Below are positions 31,201-46,200 of a DNA stretch of 64,000 nucleotides, piece after piece. Every line of letters begins with the position of its first letter. Within the stretch, counting starts at the first letter, position 1. Position numbers and translations under genes: made by a program. The notes under the pieces were generated by a model that had not been told where the DNA came from, ran no database searches, and saw nothing but the letters and a program-made list of their open reading frames with translations. Origin of the DNA: Chelydra serpentina (Eukaryota; Chordata; Testudines; Chelydridae); the NCBI GenBank assembly GCA_037349315.1, contig JBAIAC010000006.1:19193501-19257500 (forward strand), written 5' to 3'.

Positions 31201-34200
31201 GGTGGACTATGGAGGTGGGTACCCTCCTGGGTTCCTGAGCTTCACAGAAGTAGAAGACTGTTCCTTGCATTGCTTAAGGGGACTCGGGCAGTGACTGTCC
31301 CTTGCTGTAGGAGTGGACATGGCCCCATCCTAGGTTCTTGAGGCATCTCCCCATTGGCTTTCCGAGACAGTGCTTCATGTCGCTGCATGGTCTGGGCTCT
31401 ACTTTGCCTGGCCACGCATTTGGAAAAGACTCCCCACTGATAGAGCACACGATCACAGCGGTGGTGTTCCTGTCCAGCATGCATGGGTTGTGGTCATCCT
31501 GGGTTGTTTGGGTTTTTCAATTAAGTTGGTAGCCTATGATATTTTAACTGGCTAACATTGCCAAATGGCTACCAGTCTTTAGAACTGCTGCATGAACTGT
31601 GTATCCTTACAGTGTAATACACTTCATAGGACCTTAGCAAATCTATAGCTGTGGCTACAAGAGGGCACAGCACAATCCCTCTCAAGCCTAGTAAGGGGGA
31701 ACTGTTAGTAACTTCCATTGTCTAAAAACCATGGCTTCTAAAGACTGATAACTAGTTTTGATTGGTTCCCCTGGTACAGACAAATGCTGCAGTGAAGGCT
31801 AGCAAGAGACTGATAGGGCTGGCAAAGAGTCTGGCTTTGCTTTGTGTTCAGTGTTGAAACCCATTTCAAAGGTGATACTGTTCTGAGCTGCATGTCAGCT
31901 AATGTCTTATAAAGAAACTAGCTAGTCCAGCTTTCCCATTAAATCTCTGTGTAGAAGGCAGGGTCTGTTACACAAACTACCCATGCAAAACACCATAATA
32001 GGACTTTTCCATGTGAATGTCCAACTGCTGATGTACAAAAGGTGTAAAATGTTGGGCCTTCTATGGTCTTGAGTGAGCATAAGGCTCTTCCCAGGTGAGG
32101 GATACCAATGCAAGCATAGTTCTTAGTCACTTTGTTCTAGGATGACTTACCTAGTACTACTGAATAATTAACACTTCTAATAGCAACCCTCTTGAGCTTC
32201 CAGCAGCTTCCCAGTCCTCTAACAGCCTGAGACAAGTTACAGCAAGTGTAACAAACCTGTAAATCTTCTTAAATATGAAGATGAAATTCTGTGCTTTTAA
32301 GTGCACTAACCTGAATTGTAGCTAGAACAAAGCTTATATACGTAGTCCACATTATGCATGTCTTGCAGTGTGTGGGACTCATTACTACTGAAATAAATAT
32401 CCTTACCTGTAAGTGCTGTAGGGACTCCTCCCATACAAACCTAGCTTGATGTGACTCCTGGTGTCAAAATTGGACATTTTCCTCTCAGAGGACACTAACA
32501 TGAATGGACTCCAACATTCCCTCCCTATGTGTTAAGCCTTTATTCTAGTTTAATTCAAACATTAATTTGTGACCTAGTTTTCTAGAAAAAGGCTGATGTA
32601 AGTTTCTGTAAGAGTTCCATGGCAATGAACACTCTTATGAATGGAACCTCAAATATAAAACTTTCAGATTACTTCTGTGCAGAAAAACATAATCGGAGCT
32701 GTAAACACAAGTTCCCAACCATCATTAAAACACTGTTCTGTCTTAATGTACACAGGACCTAACACTAGCAAACAATGCTATAGTCTTACTAGTCTTGTAG
32801 CATGCCTTCAGGAATATGGTTAAGTCGTGTCTATGCACCTGGGTGGAACAGTGTTCTGTGCTGGGAACTACAGAGTACCTAACCATCCTACCCACATAAT
32901 TCATCTGCCGTATAGGCCAGGTCACAACCCTTCTATGTCACTGAACAATCCAGTTGCAGATAAAACTCGGAGAGAATAAAGTTGACACATGAGCATTTCA
33001 CTTTCTATCATCTGAGTACTGGTCATAAAATTATCTTCATCAGAGATGTATAATAAAGTAGTTGAACTTTTCTGGTACTCCATGCTAACCTCGCCTTTTC
33101 CAATAAAGCCTTGTGTTGACCTGTTTTTTTAATATTGGATGTGAGAGCCTCAGTCACTGTAGAGCTTCCTTGATTTGAATTTAACAGTCAGTGACCAAAA
33201 CTTTCTGTTGTAAGTGCCTAGCACTAGGCTCCAAAGTAAGTGATCTATGATGCCTTTTCAAGTTGAACATTCTGAATGCTGAGCACTTCTGGATATTGGG
33301 CTACCTACTTGGGTGTGTAATATGGATTTAGGTACCTACGCTTGGCCTACTGTAGAAGCACATTGTTTCCTCCATATGTTTGGTATCTGGACTGGCTAGT
33401 CAATTTGGAAAGCTCTCTGGCTATGGAGTTATCTGAAAAGCTAAAGATTAAGATATGGCTTCTGTGTGTAGCAAGATCAGAACAGACCTCTCATTACCAA
33501 GCTAAGAAGCAGAGTGGTGGAGGCAAACATCTGACTAAACTCTGAACTACAGCTGAATTTCAAAGTTCTGAAGTTGAATATTGAGGTCAGTCTGAAGTGC
33601 TGTCTTACTAAAGGTTTTTTCCAGCATAACCTTTGTTAGTGGGATCTCTGGCTCATTGTATCAATGTGTAGTTGGGAATGTAACTTCCTGTTGAGTCACT
33701 GAAACTGTAGTCACAACTGAATCCTCAAAATGTTGCTCTTTTATGGCTCTTCATCCTCTGTCTATAACCTCAAAACCCCTCTGGGGCTATCCTGGCTTAA
33801 ATGAAGCAATAAAAACTATTTGCCTGACTTAACATCTGGGTGTGCTGCTCTTAGCAGAAAGGTCAGTCTCCCCCCTTCTGCTTTGCAAAGTGATTCACTT
33901 ATATCAAATAGAGGGCTGTATTCCCATGGCACATCATATCTTCCAGTGTTGTCTTGTCTGTGGTGTCTGAAAGCTTTCCAGAATGAAACTGATTAGATCA
34001 AAGTTTACAAGAGGAATGGGACCCAACTCTCCAGTCAATGACTGGAAGATGGCTAGTGCGATGCTGGGTTTTTTGTTTCCCTCTTTAAAAAAGATTTCAG
34101 GGGTCATCCTAACTTTAGTAGTAGGCAATCAGGAAGAAACTATACTAAGAAACAGAATTATGAGCAACAAACCTAATTTGTTGGGGAAGAATCAACACTG

Positions 34201-37200
34201 CTTTTGTAAATGGTGAGGAATTCTTTGAGGGTTCTAATTGTAGATCAGGATGATCCAATTGATTTACTGTACATGGATTTTTTTCAGAAAGCCTTTGTCA
34301 CTCTGTCCATCACAAAAGGCTTCCAAGACACCCGAGTTTCTGTAATGGGAGTTGTCTCTTGGAATAAATGGCCCATTCTCAGAATGGTGAGAGGTGAACA
34401 GCGTGGGTCCCCCAAGAATCTGTACTGGGATCAGTGCTGTTAAACATATTTATTGATCTGCTCAAAGGGTAAATAGTGAGGTGGCAAAGTTAGCAGATCG
34501 CAAAGTCCAAAGCTGACTGAAGAGTTGTGGGGATCTCACAAAACTGGGTGACTGGGCAACAAAATGGCAGATAAAATTCAACATTGATAAGTACAAAGTA
34601 ATACATGCTGAGGAAAAAAATCCTAGTACACATGTATAATGGGTTCTAAATTAGCTGTTGCCACTCAAAGATCTTGGAGCCACTGTGGAGAGTTTTGAAA
34701 AAGTCAGCCCAATGCGCAGCAGTGGTCAAAAAGGCTAACCTTGTTAGGAACTATTAGGGAAAAGAGGAAAAAATAGGACAGTAAAAATATCATAATACCA
34801 CTAACAGGGTAGTCAGTAGGTGGACCGTGGGCCAAATCCAGACCACCAGATGCTTTTGAACAGACTGCAACATCTTTTTATTAATCTTGTTGTTTTTGTG
34901 CGTGTGTGCATTTTCTCTGGAGTTTGGATCTTGACAATACCTTGACAAAAACACTCTGTGAATCCATGGTCCACCCGCTCCTTAGGTTCTATGTCCTCTT
35001 CTGGTTGCCCCATCTCAGGAAGGAAATAATGGAACTACAGAAGGTTTAGAGAAGGGCAACAAAGATGCTCAGGGATATGCAACAGCTTCTGTATGAGGGA
35101 CTAAAGAAAAGGACTGCTTAGTTTAAGAGACTATTAAGGAGAGAGATAAGAAGTCTATTAAATCATGAATGGTGTGGAAACAGTGAGTAGAGACGTGTTT
35201 ACCCTTTCTCGCCATACAAAAACCAGGGGTCACATAATGTAACTAATAGGCAGCAGGTTTAATACAAACAAGAGGAAGTAGCTTTCACAATCCACAATTA
35301 CCTTGTGGAACTCATTACCATGGGATGCTGTGATGGCCGAAAGTATAACACTTAAAAACTGGATATGTTCCTAGAGGATGGCTAATACCCATTGATGGAC
35401 CTAAGATGGTCAGGACCCTAACCCTCTGCCTGCCAGAAGTTGGGAGAGGAAGACGGATTAGCTCTCTCCATAATTGCCCTGTTCTGTACACTGCCCCATA
35501 AGCACTGATAATGATTACTGCTGGAGAAAAGGTACTATACTACTAGGTGGACTATTGGTCTGACTTGGCATGGCAGTCTTACGCTTCATCTCATGGGTAC
35601 CTTATTGAAACTTCTGTGGCTTTTTGAGGGGAGGGGAAAAGACTGTCAGATCAATTAGTTTTAAGTGATCTTTCTCCTATCTGTATTGGTGTACTAGGAC
35701 AAGGCACTGGTGAGAGGTTGGGGATGAGGTATCTGACAGCAGTGGCTCGCTAGCAGGCTTGTAATACTCTACAAATCTTGCTTTGCCTTTCACTGAGGCT
35801 CTGTCCTCTGTCAAATGCCACTCATTACCTTAAGTGCTTAATGGCAGGAACAGCTGTCTTGAATTCTTTATGAATTAACTCCTGGGGAAGCTAAGGTGGT
35901 TCTGGATTCATTGCAGGATTATGGCATGTCTACAATGCCCTGCTGTGGAAAAACTTACACTCCAGATCTTGGCTCAGATTTCTGGACCAGGTGATATCTG
36001 CATTAGATATTGCATGTTGCTCTACCAACCAGCTCTCTGAAATATACCAGCCTACCCCATAACACAGAGCAGTAACTTCTCTTTAGTGGACTAGGTTTCT
36101 CATCAGTTCTTGGAAATCACACTTTGGCATGTGTAATTATAAAGAGGCAAAAACTGACACAGGACCCTGTCTCCTAGAGAATAGAATTTGAATTGTTTTC
36201 TCTGAGGATATGCAGAACATAGTTGCTTTAAGGACCCCTGATTTCCTCTCCCCACCCCATGAAAATCTGCACTAAGTTCAGAGGATGCATTAGCTTTCTC
36301 TGACTTAGCCTTTCCCATATTAGTCTTTCTGAGATATCCCAACTGACAGACTAATAGCCCAGGCAGCAATACACATACCAGCTAAAGCTAGGCAGTAGCA
36401 CTAACTCAAGCTGCATCCAGGGATTAGACTATCCAGAGGTCTTGGAGGGGTGGATTACCATATGGTGAGCAAATGACTGTTCATCTGGGAACTGTTAGTG
36501 TAAGGTCTCTGTAATGCTGCTACTTACAAACTACAGTGACTTTGCTGGTGTCTGCATGAACTCCCCTGGGATTGTGCTGTGGTTGCAAGTCCTTAGGGAA
36601 AAAAAATCTGTTTTCAGTCTCAAAGCAAATTCATAACCTACTAACAATTGCTCTGTTTCAGGCAAAGTAGAGTTTAAACGAGGCACTAATCATGGTGGAT
36701 CTGTCAGTCCAGTGTAGTCTTCCAAAGTGTGTGGAGCAACAGAGCCAGGTTGCAAGCCACATCTTACTAAAATAGTGTCAATCCTACCTCCTAAACCTAA
36801 TTTTATTAGGATTTGGGGCCATTACTAGTCTGTTCCCTTAAGAGATGTAAGAGGGCTCTGGCTTTTAAATCAAGATGGTATGTGCTGGAAGCATATCTAT
36901 TTACCATTCATGTTGCCTTATTTCTTGTCACATGCCTCATTAAGTCACGCAACATACATAGGAAGGCAGTTTTAAACTTACTCAGGTCTCATGCCTGCGT
37001 GGTATTTGGAGACTGACTCTCCCAGTTGCAAAATAGGAGCTTGGGTAACTTGCAGCTCTGACGCAGCATCTTTCCATGGTAAGGAACAAACTAAAAATAC
37101 TTTTTTCCCATCTGCTTTTATTTCTGTAACTAAGTATGTCCCTGTTTCAAGAACAATGGGTCATCACAATGGGTCTCTGCGTTCTTCCCTGTTTTGGTTT

Positions 37201-40200
37201 GCCTGGGTTAGGGGAAGTCTCTTCATAGAGAATAGCACACATGGCACAAATAAGTGTTGGCAGCACATGTAGGAACCTTCTGTCTCTTTATACAGAATTA
37301 AGCTATGCCCTTTGAAGTCTTAACTGTGGACACTGCTGTTTCTACATCAGTCTGTAGGATGCATAGCAATAATCCAAAAGCTAGTTTGGCATGGGGCAGA
37401 CGTGTCGAAGTGTCTTGGGGTGCCTAGATGGAGCTTAGTGGACTAAAGGGATAGCTTGAGTAGGGTCACTCTTGCTGCACTCGACACTATAGTCGAGGTG
37501 GCCAAACACTGACCATCCAAGCCACATATGATTATCAGAAGTTCAAGAGCTGGGGCGTGTCAGCTGGAGTGGGGCTTCAGCCCCATGGAGTGTGCCATGC
37601 AGGCAGAAGCCCCAAGTTCCCCCCCCCCACCAGTTTGATAAGTGAAGAATTGGGTGGGGAGGAGGGGTGGTCTCCAAGCCAAAATTTAATTGTAACAGTG
37701 CCTCGTGCCACACTTTGGCCACCCTTGCTAAAGCCAATAATCTGTCATTGGTAAGCACTTAAGTGGAAAAACCCCATATGGTCATCAATTTAACTACAGT
37801 ATCTACAACAGATTAATGTGCTTAAATGGTACCTATGTGAAGTCGGAAAGTATTCTGGGCTTGCATAAAACACATTGATTAGAGTCAAACATGACACAAT
37901 ACAACACTAGCTTTTTAATTTACAGAAGCGGGAATGGAAAGTTTGTAGTAACTTGCCAACTCTGAGTATCAAAACAGTTGAGCCAAAGGCTGATTCAAGA
38001 TAAACCTAAAGCTCTTGGATTCTTCCATTAGAGTAGGACAACATTTGTATTTTGGCTAATCTTCCCACCTGAGGATGGAGGCTCAACAAGAGGGTTGTAT
38101 CCTGGAAAGCTTGGGCAGTGATGAGTGGTCTTCTAGCTCACTCTTGCATCAATTCAGTCATGGCCTTTAACAGAATAGGTCATTTTTCTTTTTTGAAGTA
38201 TTAAGCTCAATTATACTTCTGAGCCTCTTTACACTTTCTATTTTTTAAATGTAGTAGCTAGTCTCCTTGTGCTCAATCCCCATGTCCTATAAATCCTGGT
38301 CATTTGTTAGATGAACACTGGTTTTGACCTGTACTGTCACATCTATAACTGCCAACCATCTGTGCTGTCTCAAGATGGTTGCTGCATGTAGCCAATCTAA
38401 ATGATCACATGGGGACTGGGCTATGCTCTTCCTGGGAGCCAAGAATCCCATGTCTAGGCTAACATTAAAATACTTAATTCTGGTGCTATAGCTACAGTAT
38501 CTCATTCTAAGGCTCTTCTTAACATGAGACTGAACCAGGGGTAGCAATTGAGTAGTGATTATGGACCTTGCTGTACTTCCAGAGTTCTGACTTAGTCACT
38601 GAGATGCTTGGATCCTAATTAGTCAAGCCTTACAAGTGCCTCTGGAAATTGCTTGATTGAAGCGTCTACTGTGGTCTGTTTTGGGGGGGCTGTATGCTGA
38701 ACCTAGCACCCTGCTAGGCAAGGCTGAGCACTTAGCCTGCCATCCTTTAATCACTAATCCCTTTAGGATCCCTTGACAAGGGGGCCGAGCTAACTCATGG
38801 AGAACAGGGATTTTAAAAGCCAGCTTCTAAGTGACCCACGGTGCTAGCGAACGAGGGAGTCTTACATGAGAGCCAGGGACACTTAATAAACATTCTGTAA
38901 AACTAGGCCAATAAACTCCCCCTCAAAAAACCAAACCAACAAAAAACCCCAGCAAGAGTGGAAAAAATGCCAGCAGAAGTCCTGCAACAGAGTGATGGCG
39001 ATCCAATCTTCTGCACTGAATGCAGCATGTATGATTGATTTTTGCTTGCTGTGTGGGCAAGTAGTGTACGTGTGGATTTGGTTCAAGCAGCTCATCGCCC
39101 TCAGACTGAGTACAGACTCTTGAGACCAGAGTGCAGTGACACAGGTATGTAGAGACTTTCCAGGGCACAGTAGAACAGTGTCACAGTCTGACACCCTCTG
39201 CTGTTGAGGATGAAAGTCTGCAGGAAGGGGAAAATCAAGCAGGAGTGGAGGGAAACTGTTATGGTATCCTGTTGCAATAAGGACACATCTCTAGGGGAAG
39301 CCTACCATAGAATCTCTATGGATAGAAATTCCTACTTCTACACTCACTATTTAAACATGGAATATACTACCAAGCAGCTGACTAGGATGGTGACTGGTTT
39401 GTGAAATTCTCAGGAAGAGCAGTGGCTACAACAGACCCTGATAATGAGGGATTTCAACAATTCCCCATATTGACTAGGAACATGTCACCTCAGGATAGGA
39501 TGTAGAGGTAAAACTTCTGGACACTAAATGACTGCTTCTTGGAGCAGCTAGTTCTGGAACCTACAAGGGGAGAGGCAACTCCTGACTTAGGACTAAGTGG
39601 CAGACAGGATGTGGCTCAAGAGGTAAATGTAGCTGGACTGCTCAGTAAGAGCAACCATCATGCAATATCCTTTTGGAGGAGGGGAATACCAAAGAAACCC
39701 ACCACAGTAACATTTAACGTCAAAAAAGGGATTTACACAGAGGCTAGTTAAAGGAAAACTTAAGAGGAACAGTCAAGTGGAATATCTGCAAGCTTCATGG
39801 AAACTTTAAAAAAAAAAAAACCCAAAACCTAACAGGCTCAAATTAAATGTGTGCCCAACGTAGTGAGAGAACCAAAGACGACATGGCTAAACAGTAAGAG
39901 GCAGTTAAAGACTTCCTTTAAAAATTGTAAGTCAAATCCTACTGAGGAAAATAGAAAGGAACATGAACTTAGGCAAGTCAGGTTTTTTGGCTTGCCTAAT
40001 TATACATTTACACTTGAAGAGCAACAAGCAAATAACCCCTACTAACAGCAAAAAAGTTAAATATACTGGGAGAAGTAAGCCTGCCAAACTGGGGCCACTA
40101 GACAATTGAGAAGCTAAATTAATTCTTTGCATCATCACTGGAGGATGTGAGGGAAATCCTCACACCCGAGCCATTCTTTTTAGGTGACGGGCCTAAGGAA

Positions 40201-43200
40201 CTGTTCTAGATTAAGATGTCAGGGGGAGGATTTGGAACAAATTGTAAACTAAACAGATGGGTGAATACTAAGAAATTGGTAAACTGTTTACCAAGAGTTC
40301 TGAGGGAACTTAAATATGAAATTGCAGGACTACTAACTGATATGTAACCTCACTTAAATCAATATCTGTATCAGATGATGGAGGATAGCTAATGTAATGT
40401 GTGGTGTATGTGGGTTTTTTTAAAGCCTCTAGAGCCTATCCTGGAAATGATAGGTCAGTAAGCTTAGTTTCAGTACCAAACACATTGGTTGAAACTCTAG
40501 TCTAGTAAAGAACAGACTTATCAGACACAGATAAACATGTTCTGTTGCCATGGCTTTTGTAAAGAGAAATCATGCCTTTGATGGGGATCCCAAACATGTG
40601 GATATAGTGTACTTGGACTTTTAGAATACCTTTGACACATCCTTCACCAAAGGCTGTTAAGCAAACCAGTCATGGAATGAGAGGGAAGATCCTCATCGAT
40701 GAATGTATGGTTAAGACAGGAAACAAAGGGTAGGAAGGGTTTTCACAGTGGAGAGGTAAATAGTGGGGTCCCCCAAGGATCTGTATTGGAACCAATGCTG
40801 TTTAACATGTTCATAAATGATCTAGGAAAAGGGGTAAACAGAGATTGTACTGAGTAATTTTGCAAAATTTGCAGTCAAGATGAAGTCCAAAGCTGACTAC
40901 GAAGATCTCTCGAATTTCATGTTAACTGTGTAGTAATGTACATGGGGAAAACGTAATCCCAGCTCTACATACAAAAAGGTGGGCTCTAAATTAGCTGTTA
41001 CTACTCAAGAAAGCAGTCTTGGAGTCGTAATGGATAAATCTCTGGGAACATCTGCTTATTTTGCCATGGTAGTCAAAACAACTAACTGTTCAGAACCATT
41101 AGGAAAGGGATAGATAATAAAACAGTAAATATAATGTCACTATAAATCCATGATATGCCCAAACCTTCAATAATGTATCCAATTCTGGTCCCCCACCTCA
41201 AACATGGCAGATATTGGAATTCAAAAATAGAGATGGGCAACAAAAATTAAGGGTATGGAACAGCTTTCATATGAAGAGAGTAAAAAGACAAGGTTGCCTC
41301 ATCTTAGAAAAGAGATAACGGGGGGGGAATATGATAGAGGTCTATAAAATTTTGAATGATGTAGCGCAGTGGTCCCCAACCTTTTTGTGGCCAAGAGCAC
41401 ATTCATCCCTTCATCAGAGTGTGGCAGGCAGCAACACTTCTCGGTGGCATTTCGGTGGCGATGGTTCTCCAGCGGAAGCGCTCCTCAGCGGCATTTTGGC
41501 AAAAGCTTCTCCACCAGAAGCACTGCGCGGTGGTATTTCAGTGGCGACGCTTCTCCGGCGGATGCTCCTCTCCTCTTCCTTCCTTGGCGCCAGCCCTGAC
41601 GGCAGGCGCACATAAATGCCCTGGCGGGCGCCATTGCACCCACGGGCACCACGTTGGGGACCACTGATGTAGAGAAAGTGAATAGGGAAATAACCCTGGT
41701 TCTTATATTGTGAAGGGGAAAGGAATATCTGATAAAATTAGGCATCAGGTTTAAAAGAAAATACAAGGAAGTGTTGCTTCACACAATGCAGTCAACCTGT
41801 GGAATCATTGCCAGGGACTGTTTTGAAGGCCAAAAGTATAACTGGGTTAAAAGTATTTAAGTTCATGGAGAATAGGTCCAACAATGGCTATTTGCATCCT
41901 TGACCATTTTAGCTATGTCCTGCTTTGGGTGTCCCTAAACCTCTAACTGCCAGAAGCTGGGACTAGATGACCGAATGGATCACTCAACAATTGCCTCGTT
42001 CTGTTCATTCCCTCTGAAGCATCTGGCACTAGCCATTGTTGAAAGATTGGCCATACTGGGTCAGACCAATGGTCCTTCTTATAAGGTTTTTTTTCGTGGA
42101 AACTTAATTGGCTTTGAAACAGCACTTTTCAGCGAAACAGCACTCTATCGGCTAGTCTGACCAGCTCAAATACTCTTCTGCCATAGAGTTGCATGGTTTA
42201 CCTTTAAAGCAAGGAGAGACCTGTACATGAGAGATTCTATAGTAGTAAGTAAACCTGCTACTGATCGTGCTTAGCTGTGAGTGAAAACTGAGATGGGAAA
42301 GGAATATTCTTACCAAGATCTGGAAAAACAGTACAGTGAGCCCTTGTCTGTGTACACCCTTTGTCCCAGTATGACTCATGCTTACGGGGATGACTAAGTC
42401 TTACACTGGTACAATATGCATCCTGATATGAACTTTGTTATAACAGCATCTGTTGTAGCTTATTCCCATAGTGGAAGGGGAATAGTCTATACTGTAGAAG
42501 CACCTTATAATTGTGGCTACATGGCAGGATGGATACAATGGTACAATTGTGTGTAGGTATCCCATTAGCCATGTCTAGTGGCATGGGCTTGCGTGTGCCA
42601 TCAACTACTTTATTGTAGCACATCTTAAGCCTCTTTCAGCTGCATTGCTTACCGTAGTTAAGCTACCACTTTAATTACATAATGGAAATGCATAAAACAT
42701 GACTATTGGGAATTTTCAGAAAGATTAGCACATCCTTGTCAGGAGGTTAGTATTGCAGTATGGGATACTGAGATGAAACTGTAGGCATTGCTTTGGTTTT
42801 GTTTTTGCAGACTCTAGCTTGTACTTCCCAGGTAACTAGTGAGGTCAGTAAGATTCTGAAAATAGACTTTTAAAAACTCTGTATAGGACTCAGTAGTCCC
42901 AAATCCTGCTGTGTAAGAGCAGTAGGACTACTTCCTATAATCAGGAAAGCCTTCCTTGTAGCTGACTGCAAACAAACAGGTTTCTCAAATGCCAGACTTT
43001 GGTTCCTCCACTTTCTTGAAGCAAATCATGGTGGAAATTTGGATGTGAAAGACTCAACTGTCAAAGCCAGCCTTTGCTATTGCAGCCTGGCAACTAACTG
43101 CATCCACAAATCAGGTGAGTGTAAACAGTTGTCCCACAAGCCTGCCTGTAAATGTGATATTGTGGGAGCAATACCTTGCCTGCATTAGAGCCCTGGGTGA

Positions 43201-46200
43201 TAATCTGAGATGCCTGAATAGCTGTTCTATGGAGGTATTTGGAATGGGGCTGTGGAGGAGGTGAGGCAGGCATTGTCAAGAGACCATGGCCGTGCAAGCT
43301 GGAACTCTTCTTCAGTTAAAGGCCACTGACACCTGGGTTGTCTATTCAGAGATGAGGAAGTACCAAAAGGTGGTTTACCAAGCATTGGAATACAGCATTT
43401 CACTTATTATACAAACACTTCAACAAACTGGATGCAAAAGCACTGGGAAATGTTCTAAGGCACTCTAATATTGCTTGTGGGCCTTGGCTAAGAGGCCTGA
43501 AGGACCCTTTATATTGGACACAATTGGGTCAGTGGTTTTCAACCAGAGGTATGCATACCTCGGGGGGGGGGAGGGGGGAATGCAGTGGTCTTCCAGGGGT
43601 ACATCCACTCCTAGATATCTGCCTAGTTTTACAGCAGACTACATAAAATACACTAGCAAACTAAAATTTCATACAGATAAAACGAGTAAGCAAATTTTCA
43701 GTAACTTAAGTGTCACTTTTGGTCTGTTTTTTTGTAAGCAAGTACTTTAAGTGAGATGAAACTTGGGGTATGCAAGACAAATCAGACTCCTGAAAGGGGG
43801 ACAGTAGTCTGAAAAGTTTGAGCACCACTGCCCTAGAGATCATGATGAAACTGAAGGGAAGACTTAAGATCAGGAAACTCTTAAGATGCGCTGTTGTAGC
43901 TCATGGGTAGGGCTACAATTTTTTTGTCACGGAATCCATGATTTCCAGAGACCTCCATGACTTGAGCCCACAGTGCTTGAGAGCTGCAGGCCCCCCCTGC
44001 TCCGCCCAATTGCCCATGGTGTCTGTGAACTGCAGGGCCCCAAGCTCCCAGCTGCTGCAGGCAGGGGAGGGAGTGCTCTGGGCACCCCCAGATGGCATGG
44101 GTGGCCCTGGGGGTTACTAAAAATATGCATGACAAAATGGGCAAGTCATAGATGGGTCACAGGGTTTCCACAAATTTTTCTTTATTGCCCGTGATCTGTC
44201 TTACACTTTTTTTAGAAGAAGAAAAAATCACCTTAGCCTTACTTATGGGGTGGACTTGTTAGATGCCTGCCCCACTGCTTGAGTAACTTTAGAACTAAAC
44301 TTGACACTTAACTGGACAAAACACTAACATACAATAAGTAACAAAGCTGCACTTGTAGGCTTAGACAGCACAGCCATAGTTGTCTTTGGAGTGTGGAATT
44401 CTAGAGTGCGGATTTAACTATATGCAATGTTATGTAAATTAATGATGGATATCTCACTGGCTGAGAATTTTGACTATCTCTGGGGCTCTGAACTGATTAA
44501 ACATCCTGTCTGTCACAGAATACTCTGATTTACCCATTGTACAAAACCTAAAAATAGCCTTAAAATGGTTTATACTCAAATGATCTGTTAGATGACTGGC
44601 AGTGAGTAAAGAGCAGGTAAAGAGTTCGCCGTAAGGTGAATTTGCCCAGAGGCTTGATAAATGCTAGAGTACCTAGATCACCCAGGTACCCCATTTTCCC
44701 CCCCCCTTTCCTCCAAGGTTATTGGCATGCATTCTTTTTGGTGTCTTGATCAGTCTCTCGATAGATAGGAGATTTCTTGCTAACTTTGGTCTCTCTTCTG
44801 CAGCTGGCAGCAAAGATACTGGGTCAATACTTCTAGGACCAGAAGGAACCACTAAGTTCACCAAAACTGGCCAGCTGCCTAGCACAGGCCAGAGAATGTC
44901 ACCTAGTAACTCCTAAAGTGAAGGACTTGCATGGCTGTGGCTTTTGGGATGTGTACATGTTTCCAGCAAGGAACCAGCCTGAGACTTCAGTTCACACCTG
45001 ACAGGCTACATGAAGTGATCAGGGTTTGCTACCAAGTGGACCCCAACCACAATCTGCAGAAGGGGAGAAACTCCAGCTACTTTACCATAAACCCCTGCGA
45101 TATCTGATCATGAAGCTCTTAGGGCCCTTCTAAAGTAGGGTAAGAGATTAGGTTAGAAGGAAAAGTCTTCCATAGTATTAAGTGATCCACGTCTCTGAAT
45201 GTGGGTGACTCAACAGCATGACTCGTCAATAGCAGTGATGCATGCATTGCACTGCAGTTGACCTAGCTGTGAGTAGACACTGTTTGCTAGGACAGACTTT
45301 CCAGGTTCTGCAATGACTAGCAAATATTGGTGGTCCTCTAGTGCTGGACATAGCATGCAGGAAGCATGGGCTGATGGCAGCAGGAGAACAAGGAGGCACA
45401 ACAGCATTTGAAAGGCTGATTGAATTAAGCAAAGTTGTCTAACAAGTGCCTGTAAAAGTAAGCACCTAAGGGCTGTAGTCATGGATCAGGGCCCCCGTTG
45501 TGCTAGGCATTGTACAAACATGTAAGACATGCCATATATAAATTAGAGTACCTTAACTATTTCTGATGTAAAAATTACAGCTTGTGCCCATGTCAGATTT
45601 AAATAAATCCTTACAAGTCGTCTTGGCCACCTTCCTCATGCAATCTCTTGCTCATGTCCAAGCTAAATTAATGAAAATATATTCTGCTCTAGCACTGGTA
45701 GTCTGCATGGGCCACTCATCTTCTCCCCCCTCCCCCCCCCCAAAGGGGGTGATAGGTAGGGGTAGTGCACTTCCTTGAGGACTTCATGCCACTCCAGGGG
45801 AGAGGGTGGCTTCTATGGGTAGCAGTAGCCTAACTTCAGAGACTTGATGCATCAAGGTGGGCTTGTATAACTTGACCTGACACTTCACCTATTCTGTAGA
45901 AGGGGCACTGGATCAAACTTGGGAGTTGCACCCCTTTACACTAGGCCCACTGACTTCAGTAGACACTGCAGCCATTTCAGCCAAGGGCAGGCTTGCTCTT
46001 CAGAGACGCACAAACCCTATATGGGAGGGAGAACTGCAGGTGCTAACTGGAGTATGTTTGCAACTTAATGTACATCCCCTATCTGCAGGATGGGAGTGTT
46101 TTTGCAGTCCCAAAGCACACACTAGAGTTGCAGACTTCCTAATTGCACAAAACAGAACATCCTTGCCCTGCCCCTTCTCTGAGGCCCTGCCCCCACTCAC

